From NCBI RefSeq assembly GCF_004919105.1, contig NZ_STGK01000009.1:168220-232219 (forward strand): a stretch of DNA of 64,000 bases, written 5' to 3'. Source of the stretch: Nocardioides sp. GY 10113. GTDB lineage: Bacteria; Actinomycetota; Actinomycetes; Propionibacteriales; Nocardioidaceae. The notes below the pieces were generated by a model that saw only the letters and a program-made list of their open reading frames with translations, had not been told where the DNA came from and did not search any database. Of this stretch, positions 53,003-62,900 are shown one piece after another (the first letter of the stretch is position 1; every line of letters starts with the position of its first letter). The translations under genes were made by a program, and so were the position numbers.

Positions 53003-54162
53003 GCGAGCCGCCTTCGGTGGGCACGTTCCTGCAGGTGGGCCGCCACGGCGCTGAGCGGCAGGGCCGCCGAGGCGAGGCCGGCCGTGGCGACGGCGCCGGG
53101 CATTCCCCAGACCACCGACGTGGCGGCGTCCTGGACCGCCACGTCTCCTCCGGCCTCGACGATGGCGCGGGCGCCCTCGCGCCCGTCCGACCCCATCCCG
53201 GTCAGCACCAGCCCGTGCACGGCACGGCCGAGCGCGGCGGCCGCGGACCGGAACAGCACGTCCACCGCCGGGCGGCAGTAGTTCTCCGGTGGACCGTCGT
53301 TGAAGCGGGTCACCAGCCGGCTGCCGTCGCGCACCACCTGCAGGTGGCGGTCCCCCGGCGCGACGAGCACGTCACCGGGCAGCAGCGCCTCCCCGTCGCC
53401 GGCCTCACGGACCCGCAGGCCGCTGATCCGGTCCAGGCGCTCGGCGAACTGGCGGGTGAACAGCGGCGGCATGTGCTGCACGATCGCGATCGGCACCGGG
53501 AACGTGGCCGCCAGCTGCGGCAGCAGCTCGGTCAGCGCCGCCGGCCCACCGGTCGAGGCGCCGACCACGATCAGCTGCGGGGCACCGGCCGGACGCGACG
53601 GACGGAGCGTCACGCTCGGCGGTGCGACCGCCCCGGGTCCGGCGGCCACCGGCGCGGGCCGCGGCGCCGTACGGGCCGCTGCCGGGTGCGCCCCGGCGGC
53701 GGCCGCCGCCGGCAGGCGCCGCGCGAGCGTCCGGCGTCGACCGCCGAGCGCCGTCACCTTCGACACCAGCTGATCCCGTACGACGTCCTTCGCCGCGGCG
53801 GGCGAGGAGACGCCGGAGGGCTTCGTGACGTAGTCGTCCGCACCGCCGACCAGGGCGTCGAGCGTGGCCGCCGCCCCGCGCTCGGTGAGCGTGGAGAACA
53901 TGATCACGGGCGTGGCCCGGTCGGTGCGACGCAGCTCCTTGACGGTGGCGATCCCGTCGAGCTCGGGCATCTCGATGTCGAGCGTGACGACGTCGGGCTT
54001 CAGCTGGGCGATGCGCTCGAGCGCGATCCGGCCGTTGGGGGCCGTGCCGACGACCGTCACGCCGGGCTCCTCCTCGAGGATCCCGGTGACCAGGCGTCGG
54101 ATCAGGGCGGAGTCGTCGACGACGAGGACGCGGATCGGCTCGCTGGTCGGCTGGAGGGTCAT
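52999..54162 (-). CDS. cheB: Chemotaxis response regulator methylesterase CheB
   Basis: CheB removes methyl groups from receptors when phosphorylated by CheA. The product is 387 residues: a receiver domain (about 1-130; phospho-acceptor Asp62 in VTLDIEMPELDG), an Ala/Arg/Pro linker, and a methylesterase domain with the catalytic triad signatures VVGASTGGPAAL (Ser), AIVQHMPP (His) and LTGMGSDGREGA (Asp). It is coupled to cheR. Confidence 0.96.
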   Translation of the reverse strand: MTLQPTSEPIRVLVVDDSALIRRLVTGILEEEPGVTVVGTAPNGRIALERIAQLKPDVVTLDIEMPELDGIATVKELRRTDRATPVIMFSTLTERGAAATLDALVGGADDYVTKPSGVSSPAAAKDVVRDQLVSKVTALGGRRRTLARRLPAAAAAGAHPAAARTAPRPAPVAAGPGAVAPPSVTLRPSRPAGAPQLIVVGASTGGPAALTELLPQLAATFPVPIAIVQHMPPLFTRQFAERLDRISGLRVREAGDGEALLPGDVLVAPGDRHLQVVRDGSRLVTRFNDGPPENYCRPAVDVLFRSAAAALGRAVHGLVLTGMGSDGREGARAIVEAGGDVAVQDAATSVVWGMPGAVATAGLASAALPLSAVAAHLQERAHRRRLA

Positions 54163-54284
54163 CTGCGGGTCCTACTCGTGGGAGCGGGGACGTCCGGGGA
54201 CGTCGAAGGAAGGACGTGGGCGAGGCGCGTGGAGCCGACCGTGCCCGGGTCGCCACGCAGGACGTCCCGGGCACGGTCGGTCGC

Positions 54285-55973
54285 TCACAGGGTGAAGCGG
54301 GCGTAGCCCTCCTGCATGACGGACGCGACCGAGGTGAGGTGCTGGGCCGACGTCCGGGTCTGCGAGGCCGCCTGGGAGGACTGCTCCGCGGCGGTGGCGA
54401 CGGTGACCACGTTCTCGGCGATCTCCGCCGAGCCGGCGGCCGCCTGGGCGATGTTCATCGTCATCTCCTGGGTGGTCGCGGTCTGCTGCTCCACGGCCGA
54501 GGCGATGTCGGACTGGTGGACCGTGACCTCGTTGATCGAGCCGACGATCTGACCGATGATCGCCGAGACGTTGGAGACCTCCGCCTGGATCGTCTGGATC
54601 CGGGTCGCGATGTCGGTGGTCGCCCCGGCGGTCTCGCCGGCCAGGTCCTTGACCTCGGTGGCCACGACGGCGAAGCCCTTGCCGGCGGCACCGGCACGCG
54701 CCGCCTCGATCGCGGCGTTGAGGGCCAGCAGCTTGGTCTGCTCGGCGATCGCGTTGATCGACTCGACCGCGGACCCGATCTGGGTCGAGGCGCTCTCCAG
54801 CTTGTCGATCGCGGTGCGCACGCCCGCCGTCTGCTCGGCGGCGATGGCGCCGACCCGGGCGGCCTCCTGGGCGTTGTGGGCGATCCCCGCGATGGAGGCC
54901 CCCATCTCCTCGGCGGCGGCCGCGACGGTCTGCACGTTCACCGAGACCTGCTCGGCGGCGGCGGAGACGGCCTGCGACTGGGCGGCGGTCTCCTCCGAGG
55001 CGGCCGAGACCTGCTCGGCGACGGCCAGCAGGTCGGCGGCGGCACGCGCCACGTCGTCCGCCTTCTCCGCGCCGTCGGAGACCGCGGTACGGAACATCAT
55101 GCGGGCGCTCTCGAACGCCTCGGCCATCTGGCCGACCTCGTCGGCGTGCGGCGCGTGGGAGGTCCGGCTGAGGTCGAACTGGGAGAGCCCCGTCGCCGCC
55201 TCGGAGACCGAGCGCAGCGGCACGGTGATCATCCGCACGATCCGCGTGGCCAGCCAGATGGTGAAGACGGCCGCGACCAGCAGCGCCACGATCAGCGTGA
55301 CGATCGCTCGGTTGATCGCCGCGGTGCTCTCGTCGGCCGTGGTCTGCGCGACCTCGACCTCGTAGGCCTCCAGCGCGTCGAGCGCGGAGGCGGCCGGCGG
55401 CAGGATCTCCTGCGTCATCCGCAGGTAGGCGGCCGTGCCGCGCTTCGCCGCGGCCGCGGTGCCGGCGTTGGACGCCGGGATCAGCACGTTGTCGCGGACG
55501 TCGACGTACTCCGCCCAGCCCTCCTCGAAGGCCTTGATGGCGGCGCGCGACTCGGCCGTCGTCTCGGTCACGGCCTTGTACTCCGCCCAGGCCTTCTGGA
55601 TGTCCGCCTCGTCGGCGGCCATGTCGGCCTCGAGCTCGGGACGCTGCTCCGGCGCCGCGATCACGTGCTCGGCCATCCGCAGCCGGGCGTGCAGCTCCTG
55701 CTCGTGGACGATCGCGAGGCGGTTGGTGGCCACCACGCTCACGTCGGAGAGCTGGTGCGCCCGGTCGGAGGCCTGCTTGAGGTTGAAGATGGCGAGCCCG
55801 ACCAGGATGACGCCGGCGAGGGACGCGATGCCGACGATGGTGAAGATCTTGGCGCCGACGGACCTGTTGGCCAGGACGTTCAGGGGGCGCTGACGCTGGG
55901 GCTGAGGCTGGGACACGGGGCTTTCCTTCATCTGCTCGGTGGGGGTCGACCGGACGGGCGTCAGCGTCGTCAC
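54285..55973 (-). CDS. Methyl-accepting chemotaxis protein
   Basis: The product is 562 residues. Two membrane helices (about 41-63 and 215-240) flank an extracytoplasmic four-helix-bundle sensor; then a HAMP domain ([22 protein letters not shown]) and a cytoplasmic signalling coiled coil with the hairpin tip [38 protein letters not shown] 55973 overlaps the cheW stop (GTGA), so I keep this start rather than an internal ATG. No C-terminal CheR-tethering pentapeptide is seen. Ligand unknown. Confidence 0.94.
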   Translation of the reverse strand: MTTLTPVRSTPTEQMKESPVSQPQPQRQRPLNVLANRSVGAKIFTIVGIASLAGVILVGLAIFNLKQASDRAHQLSDVSVVATNRLAIVHEQELHARLRMAEHVIAAPEQRPELEADMAADEADIQKAWAEYKAVTETTAESRAAIKAFEEGWAEYVDVRDNVLIPASNAGTAAAAKRGTAAYLRMTQEILPPAASALDALEAYEVEVAQTTADESTAAINRAIVTLIVALLVAAVFTIWLATRIVRMITVPLRSVSEAATGLSQFDLSRTSHAPHADEVGQMAEAFESARMMFRTAVSDGAEKADDVARAAADLLAVAEQVSAASEETAAQSQAVSAAAEQVSVNVQTVAAAAEEMGASIAGIAHNAQEAARVGAIAAEQTAGVRTAIDKLESASTQIGSAVESINAIAEQTKLLALNAAIEAARAGAAGKGFAVVATEVKDLAGETAGATTDIATRIQTIQAEVSNVSAIIGQIVGSINEVTVHQSDIASAVEQQTATTQEMTMNIAQAAAGSAEIAENVVTVATAAEQSSQAASQTRTSAQHLTSVASVMQEGYARFTL

Positions 55974-56464
55974 GCTGCACCGCTCACGTCGGCCGCGAGG
56001 TGCGGATCGAGGACGAGGAGGATCGACTCCTCGAGCGAGACCACCCCGTGGAGTACGTCGCGGACGCTGGCCGCGAGCGTCGCCGGCGCGGGCTCGAGGG
56101 GCAGGTCCCCGGTGCTGATCACGTCGCCGATGTCGTCGACGACGAGGCTCACCACCTCGCCGCGGCTGCGGACCACGACGTTCATGGCAGGCACCGGCGC
56201 CTCCGCGCCGGCCTCGGCACCGTCCGCTCCGTCGGCGGTCGGGCCGGGCAACCGCAGACGGCTGCGCAGGTCCAGCGCGGTCACGATCTGACCGCGCAGG
56301 TTGATCACGCCGCGGACCGCCTCGGCGGCGCGCGGCACCACCGTGACCTGGTGCTGGCGGAGCACCTCCTGCACGTGCTGGACGTCGATCCCGAAGTGCA
56401 GGCCGTCGACCCAGAAGGTGCAGTGCTGCGCCGCCGCGCGCGGCAGCGTGGTGGTCTCACTCAT
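55970..56464 (-). CDS. cheW: Chemotaxis coupling protein CheW
   Basis: CheW links receptors to CheA. The 164-residue single-domain protein has [44 protein letters not shown] and [20 protein letters not shown], and a short Ala-rich insertion. It overlaps cheA (4 nt) upstream and the MCP gene downstream. Confidence 0.95.
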   Translation of the reverse strand: MSETTTLPRAAAQHCTFWVDGLHFGIDVQHVQEVLRQHQVTVVPRAAEAVRGVINLRGQIVTALDLRSRLRLPGPTADGADGAEAGAEAPVPAMNVVVRSRGEVVSLVVDDIGDVISTGDLPLEPAPATLAASVRDVLHGVVSLEESILLVLDPHLAADVSGAA

Positions 56465-58836
56465 CGCGTGGCTCCGTTCAGGAGGTGACCGTCGAGGTCA
56501 CCGTCGAGGCCGTGGGTCAGCTCGAGCAGGTCGGTGAAGTCGTCGACGGCGGTACCGCCGGCGGCGACGTCCCCGAGGCAGGTCCGCAGCACGGCGTCGA
56601 GGTCGATCAGGTCGGTGACCTTGTCGTGGACCACGACCGTGCCGACCACGCCGGGGCGCGCCCCGACCGGGCTGGGGTCCAACGCCACGTCGGCGACGTC
56701 GACCACCCGTCCGACGACGAGCCCGACCAGGCCGCCGGCGTGCTCGTGCACGATGACGGTGACAGACTCCTCGGCGCCCGCGGCGGGGTCGAGGAAGCCG
56801 AGCATCGGCGCCAGCCGCAGCAGCGGCAGGATGCCGCCGCGGTACTGGGCGACCTCGCTGGCTCCGGAGTACTCGATGCGGCTCGCGTCGATCTCCTCGA
56901 GCCGGGCCACGTCGGCCAGCGGGATGGCGGCCCGCTGCCCCTGCCCGACCTGGAGCACCAGGATCGGCGTGACCTCCTCCTCGCTGCGGCGCTCGGTCTC
57001 CACCTGGCGGTGCGTCTTCTCCACGTTGCTGTCCCGGGCCAGGCCCGCGACGTCGAGGATCAGGGAGACCCGACCGTCGCCGAGGATCGTCGCCCCCGCG
57101 TAGACGGGGATCGACTTCAGCTGGCGGCCGATCGGCTTGACCACGATCTCCTGGGTGTCGTGCACCTGCGCCACCGTCAGCCCGAACCGCAGCGCGTCGG
57201 CCTGGACCACCACCACGGTGATGGTCTCGGCCGTCGAGGGGTCCTCCGCCGTGGACAGCTCGAGCGCCCCGGCGAGCGAGACCAGCGGCAGCAGGTCGCC
57301 GCGCAGGCGCAGGACCGGCGTACCGGCGAGGACCTCGACGTCGCGCCGGAGGTCCTCCCCCTCGAGCCGGACCAGCTCGACCAGGTTGGCCTGCGGGATG
57401 GCGTACCGCTCGCCGTCCTCCTCGACGACGAGCGCCGGGATGATCGCCAGCGTGAGCGGGATCCGGACCCGCACGGTGGTGCCGCGGCCCACCTCGCTGT
57501 CGAGGTCGACGCTGCCGCCGATCCGCTCGATGTTGGTGCGGACCACGTCCATGCCGACGCCGCGGCCGGAGACGTTGGTGACCTCGGTCGCGGTGGAGAA
57601 GCCGGGGCGGAAGATCAGCCCGAGCACGTCGCGGGTGTCCATGCTCGCGAGCTGGTCCCGGGTGATCACGCCGCGCTCGACGGCGACCGCGCCGATCCGC
57701 TCGGGGTCCATGCCCTTGCCGTCGTCGGTGATCTCGACGATCACCTGGCCGGACTCGTGCGAGGCGCGCAACAGCAGCGTGCCCCGGGCGGGCTTGCCCG
57801 CGGCGAGGCGAGCCGCCGGCGGCTCGATGCCGTGGTCGAGCGAGTTGCGCACGAGGTGGGTGAGCGGACCGCTCAGCGCCTCCAGCAGGCTCCGGTCCAG
57901 CTCGGTGTCGCGGCCCTCCATGACCAGCTCGACGTCCCGGCCCAGCTGGTGGGAGAGGTCCCGGACGATCCGCGGCATCTTCGACCAGACCTGGCCGATC
58001 GGCTGCATGCGGGTGCGCATCACGGCTTCCTGGAGCTCGCTGGCCACCAGGTTCAGCCGCTGGCTGGCCCGGGCCAGCTCGGCCTCCTGGCCGGCGCCGG
58101 CGCCCTGCAGGATCTGGTTGCGGGTGAGCACCAGCTCGCCGACCAGGTCGACGAGGTTGTCCAGCAGGTCGACGTCGACGCGGATCGAGGAGTCCGCGAC
58201 GGTACGGCGGTCGCGATCCTCCTCCGGCGCCGCGGCCGGCGCCGCCGGCGCGGGCTCGGCGGCCGCGGGCTCGGCGACGGCAGGCTCGGCGACGGCAGGC
58301 TCGGTGACGGCAGGCTCGGCGACCACCGGCTCTGCGGTCACGGCAGCGGCGACCTCGGGGTCAGCGACATCAGGCTCGGCGACATCAGGCTCGGCGACGT
58401 CGGGCTCGGTGGCGTCGGGCTCGGTGGCGTCGGGCTCGACGGCCTCGCCGGCGAGCAGCGCCTCGATGACCGCGACCACCGGCGCCACGTCCACCGCCGG
58501 ATCCGCGTCGCGGCCGGTCCGCTCGATGGAGCCGAGCAAGGCGCGGGTGACGTCGACCATGGTCAGCAGCGCCTCGGCGATCGGCGGGTTCATCGTCCGC
58601 TCGCCGTCGCGCAGCCGGGCCAGCAGGGTCTCCCCGACGTGCGTCAGCCTCTCCAGCCGATCGAACGCCAGGAAGCCGCTGGTGCCCTTGATCGTGTGGA
58701 TCGTGCGGAAAATGCTGGAGAGCAGTGCCCGGGAGTCCGGCTGCTGCTCGAGCTCGACCAGGTCGCGATCGAGTTGGTCGAGGTTCTCGTAAGACTCGAC
58801 AAGGAACTCGGCGATGATCTCGGCGTCGTCGTCCAT
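56461..58836 (-). CDS. cheA: Chemotaxis histidine kinase CheA with an extra C-terminal CheW-like domain
   Basis: The product is 791 residues from ATG 58836, with GGAGGG 5-10 nt upstream. Domains in order: HPt with His47 (FRTIHTIKGTSG); an acidic/Ala-Pro linker with EPAVAEPAV-type repeats (about 133-205) in place of an obvious P2 domain; dimerisation helices (215-275); ATPase (N box NSLDHG 331-336, G1 DDGKGMD 371-377, G2 GRGVGMD 424-430); a CheW-like P5 domain (about 465-600); then a second CheW-like domain (about 640-785, TPILVLQVGQGQRAAIPLADV). A sigma-28-type promoter lies just upstream. Confidence 0.95.
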   Translation of the reverse strand: MDDDAEIIAEFLVESYENLDQLDRDLVELEQQPDSRALLSSIFRTIHTIKGTSGFLAFDRLERLTHVGETLLARLRDGERTMNPPIAEALLTMVDVTRALLGSIERTGRDADPAVDVAPVVAVIEALLAGEAVEPDATEPDATEPDVAEPDVAEPDVADPEVAAAVTAEPVVAEPAVTEPAVAEPAVAEPAAAEPAPAAPAAAPEEDRDRRTVADSSIRVDVDLLDNLVDLVGELVLTRNQILQGAGAGQEAELARASQRLNLVASELQEAVMRTRMQPIGQVWSKMPRIVRDLSHQLGRDVELVMEGRDTELDRSLLEALSGPLTHLVRNSLDHGIEPPAARLAAGKPARGTLLLRASHESGQVIVEITDDGKGMDPERIGAVAVERGVITRDQLASMDTRDVLGLIFRPGFSTATEVTNVSGRGVGMDVVRTNIERIGGSVDLDSEVGRGTTVRVRIPLTLAIIPALVVEEDGERYAIPQANLVELVRLEGEDLRRDVEVLAGTPVLRLRGDLLPLVSLAGALELSTAEDPSTAETITVVVVQADALRFGLTVAQVHDTQEIVVKPIGRQLKSIPVYAGATILGDGRVSLILDVAGLARDSNVEKTHRQVETERRSEEEVTPILVLQVGQGQRAAIPLADVARLEEIDASRIEYSGASEVAQYRGGILPLLRLAPMLGFLDPAAGAEESVTVIVHEHAGGLVGLVVGRVVDVADVALDPSPVGARPGVVGTVVVHDKVTDLIDLDAVLRTCLGDVAAGGTAVDDFTDLLELTHGLDGDLDGHLLNGATR

Positions 58837-59100
58837 GGGCCCTCCGTTTCGTGACACTTCATCGGCCGCGTCGTGTGACTTCTGAGCGGCGTGGGACGGA
58901 ATTGAGCGTGCGGGCGACTCCGCCGAAGGGCGGGTCGGGCGCACGCGGCAGCCCCTGGGCACGGGCCAGGGCCGAGTGGCACCTGACGGTGGGACCGTCG
59001 GCCCGACCGGAGCCCGCAACCCACCACTCAGCGGCGCCCAACCCACGGCTCGGCGGGGCGCAACCCCCGGCTCGGCGGGGCGCAACCCCCGGCTCGGCGG
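58837..59100. promoter_or_regulatory. cheA upstream region with promoter and tandem repeats
   Basis: The region has a sigma-28-like promoter (58859-58885) and, farther upstream, a 22-bp repeat GGCTCGGCGGGGCGCAAC... at 59047-59068 and 59069-59090 with a partial third unit to 59100. No gene. Confidence 0.65.
58859..58885 (-). promoter_or_regulatory. Sigma-28/WhiG-type promoter of cheA
   Basis: On the minus strand it reads TCAG-N15-GCCGATGA; the consensus known for actinobacterial WhiG/FliA promoters is TAAA-N15-GCCGATAA (7 of 8 match at -10). Confidence 0.75.
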
Positions 59101-59352
59101 TCAGGAACCGGCGGGGCGGTTCTTGAGCGCCTCGGCGAGCGAGGTCAGGGACGCCACGGCGGCCGGCGACGGGGAGGCCGCGTCGGCGTTGGCCTCGGCA
59201 ACCTCCTGGACCAGCTCGGCCCGGTTGATCCGCACGGAGCGCGGGGCGTCGATGCCGATCCGGACCACGTCGCCGCGCACCTCGAGCACGGTGAGGGTCA
59301 CGTCGTCACCGATGACGACGCTCTCTCCGACGCGACGGGACAGGACCAGCAT
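59101..59352 (-). CDS. csrA: Carbon storage regulator CsrA (RNA-binding)
   Basis: CsrA binds GGA-containing hairpins to repress translation, notably of flagellin. The product is 83 residues: MLVLSRRVGESVVIGDDVTLTVLEVRGDVVRIGIDAPRSVRINRAELVQEV is the complete CsrA fold including the RIGIDAP core and the RNA-contacting N-terminal LSRR region. A 25-residue C-terminal extension (NADAASPSPAAVASLTSLAEALKN) is unusual. It is 87 bp downstream of fliW. Confidence 0.95.
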   Translation of the reverse strand: MLVLSRRVGESVVIGDDVTLTVLEVRGDVVRIGIDAPRSVRINRAELVQEVAEANADAASPSPAAVASLTSLAEALKNRPAGS

Positions 59353-59439
59353 GCGGGGAGGCTATCGGTTACCGGCGGGTCGGGTGCGCCCGCCTCCGAG
59401 GTTGGCGGTAGTCGCCACGACAACCATCTCGAGACCTCC

Positions 59440-59844
59440 TCAGCCGACCAGCGGTGCCGCGAGCGGCAGGTCGGCGTCGTCGAGGATCACCTGGGTCGCC
59501 CGCCGGGTGGCTGCGTTGACCACCAGCGGCGCGCGCAGGTTCACGGTGGTCTCGGCCAGGCTCGCGCCGGCACGGACCATCAGCAGCACCATCGCGTCGC
59601 CGGCGTCGACGATGCCCAGGTCGGCCACCACGTCGTCGCTCACCTCGGGCTCGTAGTCCGGGAAGAACGCGTGCGGCGGGACCACGACGAACTGCGGGCT
59701 GTCGTGGTCGAGGGAGTGGAACCCGAAGAGCATGCCGGTCTCGTCCAGGCGGACCAGCGCGAACCGGTGGTCGTCGGGGAATCCCGGGAGCGGGTGGGCC
59801 AGCTCGATGACCGGGATCTCCTCGGTGAGCGCCATGGCCGTCAT
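59440..59844 (-). CDS. fliW: Flagellar assembly factor FliW
   Basis: FliW binds flagellin and, when free, sequesters CsrA, coupling flagellin synthesis to secretion. The 134-residue protein has the FliW pattern HPLPGFPDDHRFALV, LFGFHSLDHDSPQFVVVPPHAFFPDYEPEV, VNLRAPLVVNAATRRATQVIL. ATG 59844 was kept; ATG 59835 is possible. It lies 16 bp after flgL, immediately before csrA. Confidence 0.95.
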   Translation of the reverse strand: MTAMALTEEIPVIELAHPLPGFPDDHRFALVRLDETGMLFGFHSLDHDSPQFVVVPPHAFFPDYEPEVSDDVVADLGIVDAGDAMVLLMVRAGASLAETTVNLRAPLVVNAATRRATQVILDDADLPLAAPLVG

Positions 59845-59860
59845 TGTGTCATCGGCCCGA

Positions 59861-60748
59861 TCAGCGGATGAAGTCGAGCAGGCTGGGCTGCATCACGCGG
59901 GCGGTGGCGGCCAGCGACGCCTGGTAGGCCACCTCCTGGAGCTCGAGGTCCATGGTCGCCTTGGCCAGGTCGGTGTTCTCCAGCGTGCTCAGCCGCGAGG
60001 TCAGCGAGAGCTCGGCGTTGCCGGCGGCCGTGTCGGCCCGCTGCAGCCGCTGGTAGGAGACGCCGGCCGCGGTACGGGCGGAGACGACCGTGTCGACCCG
60101 CGTCTTCAGGCTGTCGCCCGCACCCTGCACGGAGGCGATGTCGCCGGCGCGCAGGGCGGTCGCCAGCGAGCCGAGCTCGTCGAAGACCGAGCCCGCGCCG
60201 CTGCCGAAGACCGCGACGCCGTCGACGTCGACCCGCAGCGTGACCCCGTCCGCGACGCGGCGGGTCACCTCGCCGGCAGCACCCACGTAGGTGCCCGTGT
60301 CGTCGTACGCCACCCCGCCGGCGGTGATGCCACCGAAGACGGGGCGATCGAGGTACGTCGCGTTCGCCAGGGTGATCATGTTCGCCCGGATGCCGTCGAT
60401 CTCCTGGGCGAGCGCGTCGCGCGAGGCCTGGCCGACCGCACCGGAGACCGCCTGCGAGGCCAGCTCCCGCGCCCGGCTGAGGGCGTTGGTCACGGTGTCC
60501 AGGGTGCTGTCGACCTGCTCCATCCACCCGAGCCCGTCCTGGGCGTTGCGGGAGTACTGCGTCTGGTCGGCCAGCGAGGCGCGGATCCGCATCGCCGCGG
60601 TGGTGTCGGACGGGCTGTCCGAGGGCCGGTTGAGGATCCGGCCGGTGGTCAGCTGCTCCTGCACCTTGCCCAACCTGGTCAGGCCGGTCTGCACCGACTC
60701 CAGGCCGTTGCGGTTCAGCATGCGCTGGGTGACGCGCCCGAGGCTCAT
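59861..60748 (-). CDS. flgL: Flagellar hook-associated protein FlgL
   Basis: FlgL joins the hook to the flagellin filament. The product is 295 residues, flagellin-like at both ends: RVTQRMLNRNGLESVQTGLTRLGKVQEQLTTGRILNRPSDSPSD and SRLSTLENTDLAKATMDLELQEVAYQASLAATARVMQPSLLDFI. It is 43 bp downstream of flgK. Confidence 0.95.
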   Translation of the reverse strand: MSLGRVTQRMLNRNGLESVQTGLTRLGKVQEQLTTGRILNRPSDSPSDTTAAMRIRASLADQTQYSRNAQDGLGWMEQVDSTLDTVTNALSRARELASQAVSGAVGQASRDALAQEIDGIRANMITLANATYLDRPVFGGITAGGVAYDDTGTYVGAAGEVTRRVADGVTLRVDVDGVAVFGSGAGSVFDELGSLATALRAGDIASVQGAGDSLKTRVDTVVSARTAAGVSYQRLQRADTAAGNAELSLTSRLSTLENTDLAKATMDLELQEVAYQASLAATARVMQPSLLDFIR

Positions 60749-60791
60749 CGGTGGGCTCCTGCCGTGCGGTGGAGGTGGCGGCTCGGTCGAC

Positions 60792-62123
60792 TCATCGGCC
60801 GACCACGCCCGTGCGGTTGATCAGGGTGTCCAGCACCTCGTCGAGGGTGGTCATCATCCGGGCCGCGGCCTCGTAGGCGCGCTGCGCGGAGAGCAGGTTC
60901 ACCGTCTCCTCGTCGAGGTTGACGCCCGCCTGGGACTCCCAGGCGGCGTCCAGCGAACCGGTCAGCGCCTCCTGGTTGGCGACCTGCCGATTGACCGAGG
61001 CGACGTGCGTGCCGAAGGTGTTGACCAGGTTCTGGTAGGCGTCGCTGGCCGCCGTCATCACGCCGGAGATCGCGTCGGCGTTGCTGCCGTCCAGCGTCGC
61101 GGAGCCGAGGGTCGAGATGCCCGCCGCGGCGATGCCGGCGATGTCGGTGATCGCGACGGCCAGGGTGGCGGCCGGGCTCGCGGGGTCGTAGCTGAAGAAG
61201 TCGCCGCCCTGGGCGCCGGTCCTGTCGACGCCGTTGGCGTGCGCGGCGTTGACAGCGTCCGCCAGCGACGTCGCGACGTTGTCGAGGCCCGCCCGGTAGC
61301 TGGGCAGCGTGACGGTGAGCAGCGTGTTGATGCCGCCGATCTCACCGGAGACGCCGGCCGGCAGCGGGCTGGCGCCGATCGCCGACGCCGTGCGCCCGAC
61401 GACCAGGTCGGTGGTGCCGATCCGGACCGTGAACTGGCCGTCGGCCTCCACCGTGGTGGTCGCGCCGGCCAGGTCGGCCAGTCGCAGCGCGAGCTGGTCG
61501 CGCTGGTCCCTCAGGTCGCCGACGTCGGTGCCGTTCGCGGCGCCCACCAGGATCGTGTGGTTCAGCCCGGCCAGGTCCCTGGCGACGCTGTTGACCTCGT
61601 CGACCGCGGTGGCCAGGCGGACCTGCTGGTCGGCCTCCTCGCCGGCGATGTTGCCGTACTGCGCCTGCAGCGCCTGGGCCAGCGCCGCGGCGCTGCCGAG
61701 CACCTGCTGGCGCGCCGCGTCGCCGCCGGGGTTGGTGGCCAGGTCCTGCCAGGACTGGGTGAACGTGTCGAGCGCGGCCGCGACGCCGTTCTCGCCGGGC
61801 TCGCCGATGCCCTCCTCGATCCGGGCCAGCACGGTCGCCTGGGTCTGCAGGTTGGAGAGCGCGGAGTGCTCGCGACGCATCCGGGCGTCGAGCAGCGGAT
61901 CGACCATCCGGCGTACGTCGGAGACGGCGACGCCGTCGCCGTGGCCGGTGTAGCGCGACCACATGGCCACCTGGGAGGTGGACTGCGCGCTGCCGACGAT
62001 GGTCCGGCGGGCGTAGCCGGTGGTGGTGGAGTTGGCGATGTTGTTGTTCGCCACCTCCAGCGCCGACTGCTGGTAGCGCAGCGCGGAGAGCGCGGTGGAG
62101 AGGGAGCCGAACGAGCCGACCAT
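60792..62123 (-). CDS. flgK: Flagellar hook-associated protein FlgK
   Basis: FlgK is the first hook-filament junction protein. The product is 443 residues with the N-terminal rod/hook motif (LSTALSALRYQQSALEVANNNIANSTTTGYARR) and the C-terminal GVNLDEETVNLLSAQRAYEAAARMMTTLDEVLDTLIN. It is a shortish FlgK with a reduced middle domain. Its ATG overlaps the flgN stop by one base (TGATG). Confidence 0.95.
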   Translation of the reverse strand: MVGSFGSLSTALSALRYQQSALEVANNNIANSTTTGYARRTIVGSAQSTSQVAMWSRYTGHGDGVAVSDVRRMVDPLLDARMRREHSALSNLQTQATVLARIEEGIGEPGENGVAAALDTFTQSWQDLATNPGGDAARQQVLGSAAALAQALQAQYGNIAGEEADQQVRLATAVDEVNSVARDLAGLNHTILVGAANGTDVGDLRDQRDQLALRLADLAGATTTVEADGQFTVRIGTTDLVVGRTASAIGASPLPAGVSGEIGGINTLLTVTLPSYRAGLDNVATSLADAVNAAHANGVDRTGAQGGDFFSYDPASPAATLAVAITDIAGIAAAGISTLGSATLDGSNADAISGVMTAASDAYQNLVNTFGTHVASVNRQVANQEALTGSLDAAWESQAGVNLDEETVNLLSAQRAYEAAARMMTTLDEVLDTLINRTGVVGR

Positions 62124-62602
62124 CAGAGGCTCCGGTCCAGCAGGTGGCTGCGGCGGGCGTCGGTCACCGCGGCGCCGTCGTGGGTGTAGCTCTCGGTCGC
62201 GCCGCCGCCGATGGCCAACAGCGTCTCGCGGGCCGAGCGGTAGCCGGCGGTGAGCAGCCCCTTGGCGTCCTCGGAGACCTCGGCGATCTCACGGGCGATG
62301 CTGACCAGCGCGTCGCGGTGGTCGGCGAGGATCGCGGGCCAGGGCTCGTCGGCGGCCTCGGCGAGGGCCACCAGGGACGGGTTCGGGCCCAACCCGAGCC
62401 GGGCGGCGACGTCGTCGGCGACCGCGGCGCGCAGCACCTCGGTCTCCCGGATCGTCGCCAGCAGGTCCTCGATCTCGCGGGTGGCCTTGGGCAGCCACTG
62501 GGTCCGCCCGGTGCTGAGCAGCAGGCGCTCCACCTCGAGCTTGTAGGCCAGGTGCTCCAGGAGCTCACGTTCGCGCCACAGGATCTGCGACAGCTCGTCC
62601 AC
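62123..62602 (-). CDS. flgN: FlgN-like flagellar chaperone
   Basis: FlgN is the export chaperone for FlgK and FlgL, which follow directly. The product is 159 residues from GTG 62602, with GGAGGA 6 nt upstream; longer frames cross the promoter. It is largely helical and acidic (LSQILWRERELLEHLAYKLEVERLLLSTGR, EIEDLLATIRETEVLRAAVADDVAARLGL). The sequence is weakly conserved, so position is part of the evidence. Confidence 0.85.
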   Translation of the reverse strand: MDELSQILWRERELLEHLAYKLEVERLLLSTGRTQWLPKATREIEDLLATIRETEVLRAAVADDVAARLGLGPNPSLVALAEAADEPWPAILADHRDALVSIAREIAEVSEDAKGLLTAGYRSARETLLAIGGGATESYTHDGAAVTDARRSHLLDRSL

Positions 62603-62669
62603 CGGGGGTTCCTCCGTCTCGCATGCTTCGGGAGCCACGGCCAACCGCCGCGCCACTCCTTGTGGAGAT

Positions 62670-62696
62670 GAATCGCCCGCCCGTGCAAGGATCTGA
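62670..62696 (-). promoter_or_regulatory. Sigma-28/WhiG-type promoter of flgN-flgK-flgL
   Basis: On the minus strand TCAG-N15-GGCGATTC. The -10 matches the GCCGATAA consensus at 5 of 8, but the spacing and the TCAG element equal those before cheA. Confidence 0.55.
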
Positions 62697-62900
62697 GCGG
62701 TTCGCGCGAGGTCCTCGTTCTCGGGGCGCCTCACCGATCGGACACCGGGGGCTGACCACCCGTTATGACCCCCTCCTGGCCCGCAATGACCAGAGCCTCC
62801 TGGGACCCCCCGGGACCGCAGTCCCGTCTTAGTGTTTTTCAGGCCCCGGTTCGCCCGGATTCCCGGCGTGGGGGTCCCAGGCGTCACCACTGTTGCCGGC

